Assembly (NCBI GenBank): GCA_947084925.1
Contig: CAMTUJ010000006.1
Location: forward strand, 15,720 to 79,719
Source: JAGPUQ01 sp947084925
GTDB taxonomy: Bacteria > Pseudomonadota > Gammaproteobacteria > Pseudomonadales > Porticoccaceae
Length of the DNA: 64,000 nt
Direction: 5' to 3'
Below, one piece after another: positions 16,840-25,958 of this stretch; position 1 is the first letter of the stretch, and each line of letters begins with the position of its first letter. The position numbers and the translations under genes were made by a program. The notes beneath the pieces were generated by a model that made no database searches, had not been told where the DNA came from, and saw nothing but the letters and a program-made list of their open reading frames with translations.

Positions 16840-17940
16840 TCACGGCGCGCCGGTGGCGGCGGCAAAATCCCGTGCAAAGGCGTCGAGGCGGTTGGTCGCG
16901 ATGGCCTCGCGCAGACCCTGCATCAGCCACTGATAGTGACGCAGATTGTGGATGGTGTTGAGCTGGCAGCCGAGAATTTCGCCGCAGCGATCCAGATGGT
17001 GCAGGTAGGCACGGCTGAAGTGGGCGCAGGTATAGCAGTCACAGGCGCTGTCCAGCGGCCCGGTATCCGTCTTGTGCACCGCGTTGCGAATCCGCACCAC
17101 GCCGGACCGGGTAAAAAGATGCCCGTTGCGGGCGTTGCGAGTGGGCATCACGCAGTCGAACATGTCGATGCCACGCTGCACCGCCGCGACCAGATCGGCC
17201 GGCGTGCCCACGCCCATCAGATAGCGTGGCGAAGCCTCCGGCATGCGCGGCGCCAGGCTGTCCAGCACCCGCAGCATATCCGCCTTGGGCTCGCCCACCG
17301 ACAAACCGCCGATGGCGTAGCCGTCGAAGCCGATGTCGGTGAGGGCCGCGAGGGACTCCGCACGCAGCGTTTCGTACATGCCGCCCTGCACGATCCCGAA
17401 CAGGGCGGCCGGACTGTCCCCGTGCGCCTGCCGGCTGCGCCGCGCCCAGCGCATCGACAACTCCATGGACGCGCGCGCGGTGGCCTCGCTCGCCGGATAG
17501 GGCGTGCATTCGTCGAACGCCATCACCACATCGGCGCCCAGCTCGCGCTGCACGGCAATGGAACGCTCCGGGTCCAGCTCCACCGGACTGCCGTCGATGG
17601 GCGACCGAAAGCGCACCCCGGCCTCGGTGATCTTGCGCCGCGCGCCCAGACTGAACACCTGAAAACCGCCGGAATCCGTCAGGATGGGTCCGGGCCACTG
17701 CATGAAATCGTGGAGATCGCCGTGGGCACGGATGATCTCGGTGCCCGGACGCAGCATCAGATGGAAGGTGTTGCCGAGCACCATCTGGGCACCGATCGCG
17801 ACCAGATCGCGCGGCGCCATCGCCTTCACGGTGCCGTAGGTGCCGACCGGCATGAACGCCGGAGTCTCCACGATGCCACGCGGAAAGTGCAGCCGCCCAC
17901 GCCGCGCCGCGCCATCCCGGGCCAGCAGTTCAAAACGCAT
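16840..17940 (-). CDS. tgt: tRNA-guanine transglycosylase
   Basis: Tgt swaps guanine-34 for preQ1 in tRNAs for Asp, Asn, His and Tyr. The 366-residue protein has the catalytic-pocket DSGGFQVFSLG (Asp89) and GGLSVGEPKADML. Its zinc site CDCYTC has a later histidine in the following helix. ATG at 17940 gives the standard start MRFELLARDG; the longer upstream frame overlaps queA. It is 14 bp downstream of queA, which completes the same modification. queD, an earlier queuosine gene, is also in this window at 39438. Confidence 0.97.
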   Translation of the reverse strand: MRFELLARDGAARRGRLHFPRGIVETPAFMPVGTYGTVKAMAPRDLVAIGAQMVLGNTFHLMLRPGTEIIRAHGDLHDFMQWPGPILTDSGGFQVFSLGARRKITEAGVRFRSPIDGSPVELDPERSIAVQRELGADVVMAFDECTPYPASEATARASMELSMRWARRSRQAHGDSPAALFGIVQGGMYETLRAESLAALTDIGFDGYAIGGLSVGEPKADMLRVLDSLAPRMPEASPRYLMGVGTPADLVAAVQRGIDMFDCVMPTRNARNGHLFTRSGVVRIRNAVHKTDTGPLDSACDCYTCAHFSRAYLHHLDRCGEILGCQLNTIHNLRHYQWLMQGLREAIATNRLDAFARDFAAATGAP

Positions 17941-17954
17941 GTGGCAGGTGCGCG

Positions 17955-19010
17955 TCACGCGGGAATCTCCCCGGACGCCGCCGGGTTGCGGGTGATGAAC
18001 ATGGCATCTCCATAGCTGAAGAAACGGTAGCGCTCCGCCACCGCCGCGCGGTAGGCGGCAAGCGTCGCGCGATGACCCGCAAAAGCACACACCAGCATCA
18101 GCAGACTGGATTCCGGCAGATGGAAGTTGGTGATCAGCGCATCCACGCTGCGGAACTCGTAACCCGGAAAAATGAAAATATCGGTGTCGCCGACAAAAGG
18201 CCGCAGCACGCCGCTGGCAGCCGCCGTCTCCAGGCTGCGCACCGCGGTGGTGCCCACCGCGATGATCCGCCCACCGGCGGCGCGGGTCGCCGCCACCTGC
18301 GCGCACAGTTCCGCACTGACGGTGACGCGCTCGGCGTGCATGCGATGCTCACGGATGTCGTCGGCGCGCACCGGACGAAAAGTCCCCGCGCCGACGTGGA
18401 GCGTGACAAACCCCATGCCGATGTCCTGCGCGGCAAGTTGCGCGAGCATGTGCTCATCGAAGTGAAGTCCAGCCGTGGGCGCGGCAACCGCCCCGGACTC
18501 GCGGGCATACAGCGTCTGGTAACGCTCCCGGTCGGCAGCGGTGGCCGGCCGACCCAGGTATGGCGGCAGCGGTATTTCGCCGATGGCTTCCAGAATTTCG
18601 ACGACCGGAGCGGAACCTTCGAAACAGAGTTCGAACAGGTCATCGCGACGCCCACGCACCTGCGCCGTCACGCCGCGCTCGAAGTGGATGCGCGAGCCGG
18701 CCCGGGGCGCCTTGCTCGCGCGAATCATCGCCAACGCCTGCTGCGGAGCGTCCCCAAGACGCTCGATCAGCACCTCGACGCGACCGCCGCTGTCCTTGCG
18801 ACCCAACAATCGCGCCGGCATCACGCGGGTGTCGTTGAACACCAGCAGATCGTCGCGACGCACCAGTTGCAGGAGATCGGGGAAGTGGCGATGGCTGAGC
18901 GCGCCGCGCGGCCCGTCGAGCACCAGCAGCCGGCTGTCGCGGCGCCGCTGGGGCGGATGGGTCGCGATCAACTCCGGCGGCAGATCGTAGTGAAACAGTT
19001 CCCGGCGCAT
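17955..19010 (-). CDS. queA: S-adenosylmethionine:tRNA ribosyltransferase-isomerase
   Basis: QueA transfers and rearranges the ribosyl part of SAM onto preQ1 in tRNA, making epoxyqueuosine. The 351-residue protein starts MRRELFHYDLPPELIA. It contains FNDTRVMPARL, GLHFDEHML, LHVGAGTFRPVR and TNFHLPESSLLMLV, all family blocks. ATG at 19010 was preferred over the track-like longer start because the family begins there. It forms an operon with tgt. Confidence 0.97.
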   Translation of the reverse strand: MRRELFHYDLPPELIATHPPQRRRDSRLLVLDGPRGALSHRHFPDLLQLVRRDDLLVFNDTRVMPARLLGRKDSGGRVEVLIERLGDAPQQALAMIRASKAPRAGSRIHFERGVTAQVRGRRDDLFELCFEGSAPVVEILEAIGEIPLPPYLGRPATAADRERYQTLYARESGAVAAPTAGLHFDEHMLAQLAAQDIGMGFVTLHVGAGTFRPVRADDIREHRMHAERVTVSAELCAQVAATRAAGGRIIAVGTTAVRSLETAAASGVLRPFVGDTDIFIFPGYEFRSVDALITNFHLPESSLLMLVCAFAGHRATLAAYRAAVAERYRFFSYGDAMFITRNPAASGEIPA

Positions 19011-19138
19011 GGAGGGTCCGAAAAAAGGCGCAAGGGTAGCCGAAAACCGCACCCCAACCCAACCGCCGCCGCGGCGGAAAAGCGTTTAGGTCAGACGCGG
19101 GCTACGCGAGCGCCAATCAGCGCGGCAAATATCTCCGG

Positions 19139-19999
19139 TCAGAGCAGCCGACCCGCCATGGCCTCCATCTCGGCCAACAGCTTGTCGAGCGGCAGATTTT
19201 CCGGCAGCCACATCACGACCCGATCCGCGCCCGCCGCCTCCAGCGCGCGGATTTGCTCCGGCGTCTCCCACTGTCCCTTGATGCCGAACACCGTCTTGGT
19301 CAATTCGCCGTAATCACGCCCCACGGCATCGGCAGCCCGTTTGAGGCGCTCGACGCCCTGGCGGAACTGATCGACCGATTCCAGCACCGGCAGCCAGCCA
19401 TCGCCCCATTCGGCGATGCGCTGGTACACGCGCTCGGCCGTGAAGCCGCCCAGCAGTATCGGCGGGTGCGGGCGCTGCGCCGGTTTGGGGAAACAGCGCA
19501 CCGGTGGAAAGTCCACGTACTTGCCGTGGTATTCGGATTCCGCCTGGGTCCAGAGTTGCTTCATGGCCAGGATGTAATCCTTGGTCTGGCCCCAGCGATG
19601 GTCGAAATCGCCGCCGAGAATCGTGCATTCCTCGCGATTCCAGCCCGCGCCGATACCCATCAGAAAGCGCCCGCCGGAAAAGGAATCCAGGGACGCCACC
19701 ATCTTGGCGGCGAGCAGCGGGTTGCGTTCCGGGACCAGAATGATGCCCGTACCCAGCAGGATGGTGCTGGTGACGGCGGCCGCGCGGGTGAGCGCAATCA
19801 GCGGGTCCGGCATCTGCCAGAGGTAATCCGGCCCGGGCTCGCCAGCGCGCACCCCCGGGTACTGGTCCGAGTAGGTCACCGGCAGAACGGTATGGTCCGG
19901 CACCCAGTAGGAATCGAAACCCAGTTGCTCGGCGCGCTTGGCGACCACCGCGGGATCGGCGGCCATGTTCGAAAGAATGGAAAAAACACCTATTTTCAT
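19139..19999 (-). CDS. Luciferase-like (LLM class) oxidoreductase
   Basis: This 286-residue protein belongs to the bacterial luciferase-like TIM-barrel family, whose members use F420 or FMN. It begins MKIGVFSILSN and has YWVPDHTVLP, GTGIILVPERNPLLAAK and DSFSGGRFLMGIGAGWNREE. These are the hallmarks of the F420-type subgroup (Rv2161c-like annotations). The substrate cannot be told from sequence, and nothing else in the window suggests F420 biosynthesis. The C-terminal half has ILLGGFTAERVYQRIAEWGDGW. It is divergent from the tRNA-Leu(CAA) gene. Confidence 0.85.
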   Translation of the reverse strand: MKIGVFSILSNMAADPAVVAKRAEQLGFDSYWVPDHTVLPVTYSDQYPGVRAGEPGPDYLWQMPDPLIALTRAAAVTSTILLGTGIILVPERNPLLAAKMVASLDSFSGGRFLMGIGAGWNREECTILGGDFDHRWGQTKDYILAMKQLWTQAESEYHGKYVDFPPVRCFPKPAQRPHPPILLGGFTAERVYQRIAEWGDGWLPVLESVDQFRQGVERLKRAADAVGRDYGELTKTVFGIKGQWETPEQIRALEAAGADRVVMWLPENLPLDKLLAEMEAMAGRLL

Positions 20000-20027
20000 C
20001 TTGCCCCCTGGGGATTATTTCCCTTGC

Positions 20028-20036
20028 TGCTATAAT
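20028..20036 (+). promoter_or_regulatory. Extended -10 promoter for tRNA-Leu(CAA)
   Basis: TGC followed by a perfect TATAAT (20031-20036) makes an extended -10 element. It lies 26 bases before the mature tRNA 5' end and directly upstream of a GC-rich start region. No good -35 is visible. Confidence 0.6.
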
Positions 20037-20062
20037 TTTCCGGCATTGCCTTTCCCGGCCTT

Positions 20063-20149
20063 GCCAGAGTGGTGAAATTGGTAGACACGACGGATTCAAA
20101 ATCCGTTGGGGTAAAACCCGTGCCGGTTCGAGTCCGGCCTCTGGTACCA
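20063..20149 (+). tRNA. tRNA-Leu (anticodon CAA)
   Basis: The 87-base gene folds into a class II tRNA with a long variable arm. The acceptor stem pairs GCCAGAG with CTCTGGT (first pair G-T), and the CCA end is encoded. The anticodon loop TTCAAAA gives anticodon CAA, which reads the leucine codon UUG. The T arm has GGTTCGAGTCC. Confidence 0.97.
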
Positions 20150-20202
20150 GATCCGTCGACGACATTCCGTTACTGCGTATCCCCCCCGACAATCCGACCG
20201 TA

Positions 20203-20892
20203 TCACGTCTCGCCGGAACCACCGGGCCTGCACTGCCGAACATCCTGTTTTGCCGCGCGCCGATCCCGGCGACGCGCCCGCCGCGCGTGCAGCGCCTCGC
20301 GCTGCCGCTGCACGATCTCGCGGGCATGAAACAGTGTCGGCACATCATAATGCCCCCGGCTGAGGATGATGGTGATGATGACCTCCTCGATCGCCACCCA
20401 GATATGGAACAGCACCACCAGCCGAAACAGCCAGTTCAGGTCGTAAAGCACCAACAGGTAATACGCCGGCGCCATCAGAATCGCCGACAGCTTCGCGGCC
20501 CAGGTGTGGTAACGCGGCAGCTCACGAAATTTCAGCAGGCTGGTCAGGGTGGGGATCAGGTAAAACCCGACCGCCAGATACAGAAACCAGGCCTCGCGCG
20601 CGAACACCGCGGGCCACAACCACATCAGCCCGAAGACCATGGCGGCGTAGGTGCAGAGATCGCCCCAGCTGTCCAGCCTGGCGCCCAGCGGCGTGGCTAC
20701 GCCCATCCGGCGCGCGAGATGACCGTCCACCGCATCGGTTGCCAGCGCCAGCGCCAGCAGCCAGAGAAAGGGCTCCGCCAAACCGCCATGGGCAAACCAC
20801 AGCAACACCGGGGCGAGCAGCAACCGCAGCCCGCTCAACACATTGGGAAGGTTGAGGTTACTGCCGGCGGCGCCGGCCGGCATCGGCTTCAC
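20203..20892 (-). CDS. CDP-alcohol phosphatidyltransferase
   Basis: This is an integral membrane enzyme that joins a CDP-diacylglycerol (or CDP-alcohol) to an alcohol in phospholipid synthesis. The 229-residue protein has the full signature DG-x2-AR-x8-G-x3-D-x3-D, seen as DGHLARRM...GARLDSWGD near residues 55-80. Several hydrophobic helices follow, then a basic C-terminal tail (RRARRRDRR). GTG at 20892 has a near-perfect AGGAGG site 6 bases upstream and is clearly the start. The substrate (glycerol-phosphate, serine or other) cannot be decided. It is 25 bp after rlmB. Confidence 0.88.
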   Translation of the reverse strand: MKPMPAGAAGSNLNLPNVLSGLRLLLAPVLLWFAHGGLAEPFLWLLALALATDAVDGHLARRMGVATPLGARLDSWGDLCTYAAMVFGLMWLWPAVFAREAWFLYLAVGFYLIPTLTSLLKFRELPRYHTWAAKLSAILMAPAYYLLVLYDLNWLFRLVVLFHIWVAIEEVIITIILSRGHYDVPTLFHAREIVQRQREALHARRARRRDRRAAKQDVRQCRPGGSGET

Positions 20893-20917
20893 TGACGCCT
20901 CCTGATACCCGAGGAGT

Positions 20918-21679
20918 TCATGGTGACGACGTACCGGCACGCCGCTGCCGGACCGCCTCGAACAGGCAGATGCCCGTGGCGACGGCGACATTCAGACTCT
21001 CGACGCTACCCGCCATGGGGAGCTTGACCAGCAGATCGCAGCAGTCGCGGGTCAGGCGACGCAGGCCGGTGTCCTCCGCACCCATGACCAGCGCCGTGCG
21101 TCCGCGCAGATCGGCGTCGTACAGCGACGCCTCGGCGTCGCCACAGGTTCCGACCAGCCAGACTCCCGCCTCCCGCAGACCCCGCAGCGTACGCGCCAGA
21201 TTGGTGACCACCACATAGGGCACGCTGGCCGCGGCGCCGCTGGCCACCTTTTGTACCGTTGCGGTAATCCCCACCGCGCGATCCCGGGGCGCGATCACGG
21301 CGGCAACGCCGGCGGCATCGGCGGCGCGCAGGCACGCACCGAGATTGTGCGGGTCGGTGATTCCATCGAGCACCAGGAGCAGCAGATCGGTGCGGTCCTC
21401 GATCAGAGCGGCCAGAAAGCTTTCATCGTGCAGCGCCCCTGCGGTGCAAAATGCGGCTACGCCCTGGTGACGGCCATCGGCCAGACGGTCCAGCTCATCG
21501 CGCTCGACCCACTGCCATGCCACGCCCTGCTGATCCGCCAGGAAGCGAACCTTTTCCAGGCGCTGATCGCGACGATGGCGCTGGAGCCGGATCTCGCGCA
21601 CCCGACCGGCATCGGTTTTCAATAACCCCATCACGGCATGGACACCGTAAACCCACTCGCACTCAGCGCCGCCTGCCAT
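20918..21679 (-). CDS. rlmB: 23S rRNA (guanosine-2251-2'-O)-methyltransferase RlmB
   Basis: RlmB methylates the ribose of G2251 in the 23S rRNA P loop. The 253-residue SpoU-class protein opens with WVYGVHAVMGLL. It contains the SPOUT motifs TDPHNLGACLRAADAAG, VMGAEDTGL and LPMAGSVESLNVAVAT, which form the trefoil-knot SAM site. ATG at 21679 is preferred; GTG at 21688 is an alternative. It usually follows rnr directly. Here an unrelated SMP-30-like gene sits between rnr and rlmB. Confidence 0.95.
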   Translation of the reverse strand: MAGGAECEWVYGVHAVMGLLKTDAGRVREIRLQRHRRDQRLEKVRFLADQQGVAWQWVERDELDRLADGRHQGVAAFCTAGALHDESFLAALIEDRTDLLLLVLDGITDPHNLGACLRAADAAGVAAVIAPRDRAVGITATVQKVASGAAASVPYVVVTNLARTLRGLREAGVWLVGTCGDAEASLYDADLRGRTALVMGAEDTGLRRLTRDCCDLLVKLPMAGSVESLNVAVATGICLFEAVRQRRAGTSSP

Positions 21680-21735
21680 ACCGTCCACTCACTGCCTGAC
21701 GAGCCGGGATTCTACCCTGCTCACCGGCGCGGGCT

Positions 21736-22821
21736 TCAGACCGGCGTGGGCACCGGCAACCGCGCGATGAAATCGGAGCCCAGACCACCCAGGTACAGAT
21801 GGCCTGCGTATTCGAGCACGCTGGTGACCATGCCGATGTCACCGCCATGGGCGTCCATGAAATGCGTGATGCTGCCATTCATGTCCACGCCGACAAACAA
21901 GCCATAAGTCGGCAGATGCAGGCCCTGGAAGAAATCCGGGACCGGGGCCAGAAACCGGGGCAGGCGCATCATCAGCTTTTTCAGGAAGGGCTGCGACGCC
22001 AGCGCTTCCAGATGCGGATAGCGGGGAAATGCCAGTGCCACCCAGTAGGTGTCCTTGCCGTTGAACGTGATGTTGTCCGGTCCGCCCGGCAGATTGCTCA
22101 CGAAGGTATCGCGCTGCCCGGCCTTCGGCCCCTTGAGCCACAGGCGCGTGACGCAAAAGCCGAGGGTTTCGTTGACCAGCACATAGTCGTCGTCGGGCCC
22201 CATCGCGACGCCGTTGGCAAGGCGCAGGTTATCGAGAGCAACGTGGCTGGCCTGGGTAGCCGGGTCGTAACACACCAGCACGCCGGTCGGGTTGTCCTCC
22301 ATGATCGCGTAGCCGGCCTGCGCCATGGTGAATTTGGTGGAGATGTCGCTGAAATAGATCTTGCCGTCGGCGGCAATCGCAAGGTCGTCGGCGACATTGT
22401 ATTTGCGGCCATCGACCGAGTTGCTCAGCACCGATACTTCGCCGGCCGGAGTCACGCAGACAAGACCTTTCTCGACATCGCAGACAATCAGGTTGCCCGC
22501 CGCATCAAACTTGAGTCCGAGCGGGTGACCGCCGGTGTTGGCCAGCACCTCGGGCTCGCCCTCCCCTTCGATTTTCATGCGCACGAGATTGCCGTTGGTC
22601 AGCCCCGTGTAGATGTAACCGTCCTTGATGGCGGTTGCCTCGGGTCCGGCGAGTTTTCCGCGCCAGAGCTTCTCGGCGCTCGCCAGCGAGTTCTTGCGTT
22701 CGAAGCGGCCCTCATAGGGTGGCGCCTTGGGCGGCTGCCAACCCTTGGGATCAATGGGTATGGGCCAGCACAGCAGATAGGCGATAAACAGGATGATGGC
22801 GATGACAATGGTTATTTCCAC
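21736..22821 (-). CDS. SMP-30/strictosidine-synthase-like beta-propeller protein, membrane-anchored
   Basis: This 361-residue protein has an N-terminal hydrophobic anchor (ITIVIAIILFIAYLLCWP) followed by a six-bladed beta-propeller. It reads GPEATAIKDGYIYTG, HPLGLKFDAAGNLIVCD, ADDLAIAADGKIYFSD, LRLANGVAMGPDDDYVLVNET and GGPDNITFNGKDTYWVA. This pattern matches the strictosidine-synthase/APMAP branch of the SMP-30 lactonase superfamily. Enzymes of this branch can be esterases or lactonases, and the true substrate is unknown. GTG at 22821 follows a GGGGGA site. Its position between rnr and rlmB is unusual. Confidence 0.8.
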   Translation of the reverse strand: MEITIVIAIILFIAYLLCWPIPIDPKGWQPPKAPPYEGRFERKNSLASAEKLWRGKLAGPEATAIKDGYIYTGLTNGNLVRMKIEGEGEPEVLANTGGHPLGLKFDAAGNLIVCDVEKGLVCVTPAGEVSVLSNSVDGRKYNVADDLAIAADGKIYFSDISTKFTMAQAGYAIMEDNPTGVLVCYDPATQASHVALDNLRLANGVAMGPDDDYVLVNETLGFCVTRLWLKGPKAGQRDTFVSNLPGGPDNITFNGKDTYWVALAFPRYPHLEALASQPFLKKLMMRLPRFLAPVPDFFQGLHLPTYGLFVGVDMNGSITHFMDAHGGDIGMVTSVLEYAGHLYLGGLGSDFIARLPVPTPV

Positions 22822-22974
22822 GGTGGTCCCCCGGCTGCGTTATTGTTATTCGGCCTGCACGGCGCCGCCATGCGACCCGCCGGTCAACTATACCCCGCGC
22901 GCCACCGGGATCAAACACGTTGTCCCGGCCCTGGCCACAACGCAATGCGCAATGAGTCCCGGTGGTAAAGCCAG

Positions 22975-25434
22975 CTAGCGCCGACGCCGTCCCGGTCGCC
23001 GCGCGCCCGCGGTTGGCGCTTCATCGGGCGGCTTCGTGGCACCGCGTCCACCGCGCGCCGGCTTGGCGGCCGCTGCCGCTGGTTGACTGGCCTTGCCCTT
23101 GCGCCTGCCTTTGCCCTTGCGACCCGGTTCGTCCGCATGCGGAGCCGCATGTTTGCGCGCCGTTGTGGATACGTCCGGCTCCCGTCCCGGGCGGCGCCCG
23201 ACTCCATCGACCAGATCGAAATCGACCTTGCGCTCATCGAGGTTTACCCGCGCCACCCGCACCCGCAGCCGGTCGCCGAGACGGAACACCCGCCGGGTGC
23301 GCTCGCCCATCAGACGGTGGTGGGCCGGCTCGTGGTGGTAATAATCCTTGGGCAGGCCGGTGATATGGATCAGGCCCTCGACATAAAGCTCTTCCAGCTC
23401 CACGAACAGGCCGAAGCTGGTGACGCCCACTACGACACCGGCAAATTCGTCAGCGACGTGTTCAAGCAAATATTCGCACTTGAGCCAATGCACGACACTG
23501 CGCGTCGCGTCGTCGGCGCGGCGCTCCGTCATGGAGCACTGCACGCCCGCCTCGTCCATGGCCGCCGCATCGTAGGGATAGCCTTGCGGCAATGGCACCT
23601 TGGGCGCGTCCGCGTGCCGACGCAGCTGTTTGTTGCGCCCCTTGCTCCACAGCAGCGCGCGGATGGCGCGGTGCACCAGGAGATCGGGATAACGGCGAAT
23701 CGGTGAGGTGAAATGGGTATAGGCGGGATAATGCAGACCGAAATGCCCGAGGTTTTCTGGCTGGTACCGTGCCTGCCGCATGGAGCGCAGCATCACCGAC
23801 TGAATGATGGCAGCATCGGGACGATCCGCTACTTTTTTGAGCACCGCCTGGAAATCCTCCGGCGTGGGCTCGTCGCCACCCGGCAGACCCAGGCCCAGCT
23901 CGCCGAGGAACTCCCGCAGATTGGCGAGCTTCTCGGCCTGCGGCCCATCGTGAACCCGGTACAGCACCGGCAGTTTGCTCTTCTCCAACAACTGCGCCGT
24001 GCAGACATTCGCGCACAGCATGCACTCCTCGATCAGGCGGTGCGCCTCGGTGCGTTCGGCCGGCACGATGCGTTCGATCTTGCGCTCCGCATCGAACAGG
24101 ATGCGGGTCTCGCCGGATTCAAAGTCGATCGCGCCGCGGCGCTCGCGCGCCTCGCGCAGCGCCTGATAGAGGCGATGCAGTTCGTCGATCCGGGGCAGAA
24201 CGGCGCGGAACTGGCTGCGCACGCCGCTCTCCGGATCATCTTTCTGGGCGATCATGGCCGCCACCTGGGTGTAGGTCAGCCGCGCCCGGGAATGCATCAC
24301 GGCCTCATAAAATTCGAAGTTTTTGACCACGCCCTTCCGGTCGATGCGCATCTCGCACACCATGCACAGGCGATCCACCTCCGGATTCAGCGAGCACAGT
24401 CCGTTGGAAAGCTGCTCCGGCAACATCGGCACCACATGTCCGGGGAAATAGACCGAGTTGCCGCGCTGATAGGCCTCGCGATCCAGGGCGGATCCCGCGG
24501 GCACATAGTGGGAAACGTCGGCGATCGCCACCAGCAGGCGCCAGCCGCCGAACCTGAGGCGCTCGCAATAGACGGCATCGTCGAAGTCGCGGGCGTCCTC
24601 GCCATCGATGGTGACCAGCGCCAGTTCGCGCAGATCGACCCGCCCCCGCAAATCGGTACGTTCCACCTGCTCCGGCAACTTGCCGACCAGGGCGACGACC
24701 GCCTCCGGCCAGGTCCGGGGCAGGCTGAAGTTGTGGATCGCCACTTCGATTTCCATTCCGGGCGCCAGGTGATCGCCGAGCACCCGGGAAATGCGACCCG
24801 CGGGCTGACCCTCGCGGGACGGCTGGCGGGTAATTTCCACCAGCACCATCTGCCCGGCCCGGGCGCCGCCGGTACCGCCCGGCGTAATCAGCACGTCCTG
24901 ACTGATCCCGGGGTTGTCCGGGCGCACGAAATGGATGCCGCCCTCGGTGAAATAGCGCCCCACCAGTTCGCGCGTGCCGTGTTCCAGCACTTCCACGATG
25001 GAGCCTTCGGGACGACCGCGACGGTCGAAGCCCGCAATCCGTACCAGCACCTGGTCGCCCGCCAGCACCCGGCGCATCTGGCGGCTGGACAGAAAGATAT
25101 CCGGCTGACCGCCGCCGGCCACCACGAAGCCGTAGCCCTCGGGATGACCCGTGACGCGGCCCTTGATCAGGTTCATCTTGTCCAGCGCGCCATAGCCGCC
25201 AGAGCGGTTCTCGACGATCTGGCCGTCGCGGACCATGGCGCCCAGGCGACGGCGCAGCGCCTCGATCTGCTCGTCGTCCCTGAGGCCGAGTTCATGGCTC
25301 AGCTCAGCCTGGTTGAGCGGCCCTACACTGTCCGCCAGCAACTGCAGGATGTATTCGCGGCTGGGGATGGGCTTTTCGTAGCGCGCCGCTTCCCGCTCCG
25401 CCTGGGGATCATTCTTGAGATGTTTGTTCCGCAT
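22975..25434 (-). CDS. rnr: Ribonuclease R
   Basis: RNase R is a 3'-to-5' exoribonuclease that degrades structured RNA, including rRNA fragments and tmRNA-tagged messages. The 819-residue protein has an N-terminal winged-helix region, two cold-shock-type domains and the RNB catalytic core. The core includes DGEDARDFDDAVYCE, with the metal-binding aspartates, and HFTSPIRRYPDLLVHRAI. An S1 domain follows, then a basic low-complexity tail (RKGKGRRKGKAS). It reads MRNKHLKNDPQ at ATG 25434, with only a weak ribosome site. It is divergent from tRNA-Leu(CAG). Confidence 0.96.
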   Translation of the reverse strand: MRNKHLKNDPQAEREAARYEKPIPSREYILQLLADSVGPLNQAELSHELGLRDDEQIEALRRRLGAMVRDGQIVENRSGGYGALDKMNLIKGRVTGHPEGYGFVVAGGGQPDIFLSSRQMRRVLAGDQVLVRIAGFDRRGRPEGSIVEVLEHGTRELVGRYFTEGGIHFVRPDNPGISQDVLITPGGTGGARAGQMVLVEITRQPSREGQPAGRISRVLGDHLAPGMEIEVAIHNFSLPRTWPEAVVALVGKLPEQVERTDLRGRVDLRELALVTIDGEDARDFDDAVYCERLRFGGWRLLVAIADVSHYVPAGSALDREAYQRGNSVYFPGHVVPMLPEQLSNGLCSLNPEVDRLCMVCEMRIDRKGVVKNFEFYEAVMHSRARLTYTQVAAMIAQKDDPESGVRSQFRAVLPRIDELHRLYQALREARERRGAIDFESGETRILFDAERKIERIVPAERTEAHRLIEECMLCANVCTAQLLEKSKLPVLYRVHDGPQAEKLANLREFLGELGLGLPGGDEPTPEDFQAVLKKVADRPDAAIIQSVMLRSMRQARYQPENLGHFGLHYPAYTHFTSPIRRYPDLLVHRAIRALLWSKGRNKQLRRHADAPKVPLPQGYPYDAAAMDEAGVQCSMTERRADDATRSVVHWLKCEYLLEHVADEFAGVVVGVTSFGLFVELEELYVEGLIHITGLPKDYYHHEPAHHRLMGERTRRVFRLGDRLRVRVARVNLDERKVDFDLVDGVGRRPGREPDVSTTARKHAAPHADEPGRKGKGRRKGKASQPAAAAAKPARGGRGATKPPDEAPTAGARRPGRRRR

Positions 25435-25520
25435 AATTCAGATCATGGCTCATTGATTCGGTGCAGACACCCGCGTCGGAATGTTCCGGCCGCCGGCCTG
25501 CTCCGCCGCAGTATGACGGA

Positions 25521-25549
25521 TTGACAAGGTTGGAGGCGATACGTAAAGT
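25521..25549 (+). promoter_or_regulatory. Sigma70-type promoter for tRNA-Leu(CAG)
   Basis: A perfect TTGACA at 25521-25526 is followed after 17 bases by TAAAGT (25544-25549). The predicted start of transcription is about 35 bases before the mature tRNA. Confidence 0.65.
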
Positions 25550-25590
25550 GCGGCTCCCGCGCCGGCCCCCAGCTTTTGGGGTCGGTCCGC

Positions 25591-25677
25591 GCCCAGGTGG
25601 TGAAATTGGTAGACACGCTAGCTTCAGGTGCTAGTGGCCTTACGGTCGTGGAGGTTCAAGTCCTCTCCTGGGCACCA
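25591..25677 (+). tRNA. tRNA-Leu (anticodon CAG)
   Basis: The 87-base class II tRNA gene has acceptor arms GCCCAGG and CCTGGGC and an encoded CCA end. The anticodon loop TTCAGGT gives anticodon CAG, which reads CUG, the dominant leucine codon in this GC-rich DNA. Its last 12 bases (25666-25677) are repeated exactly at 26327-26338, on the far side of a toxin-antitoxin pair. Confidence 0.97.
25666..25677 (+). repeat. att-like direct repeat, copy 1 (tRNA 3' end)
   Basis: The 12 bases TCCTGGGCACCA form the 3' end of tRNA-Leu(CAG). The same 12 bases occur at 26327-26338. The repeat pair brackets the hicBA segment, as integrated elements do when they use a tRNA 3' end as attachment site. Confidence 0.6.
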
Positions 25678-25770
25678 CGCATATAAGTAAAACAACGGGT
25701 TACAGGCGAATTTCTGAAACGTCCCACAAACCGGCCCACAAGCGGCCAGGTGGTGGGCGGTCATCTGGTG

Positions 25771-25958
25771 TTAAAACGCTTTCGCCAGCCCGGCGTCCTT
25801 GAGGATGCCGTGTGGCGCGACTTGATCTTGACAGGGACGGTGAAAGGGTTGGGCGCGTGCGGGCTGCGCCACACTTCGTGGTCGCCGCGCCCCAGTCGGA
25901 GGTGCTCGCAGCCATTCTCCTTCAGGAGCTCGCGGACCGGCTTTCCGTAGTCATTCAC
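25771..25958 (-). pseudogene. hicA: HicA family mRNA interferase toxin, frameshifted
   Basis: HicA toxins are small dsRBD-like ribonucleases that cut mRNA. The frame opens at GTG 25958 (MNDYGKPVRELLKENGC) and shows the active-site histidine region GRGDHEVWRSP, then FTVPVKIKSRHTA. After HTA the frame shifts at about 25805-25808. The alternative frame reads the expected C-terminus ILKDAGLAKAF and stops at 25771. Family members read HTANGILKDAGL, so about 7 bases appear lost, perhaps by slippage between two GGC triplets. As it stands, the frame reads on into an unrelated tail. It overlaps hicB by GTGA, showing that it was translated with the antitoxin. Confidence 0.75.
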
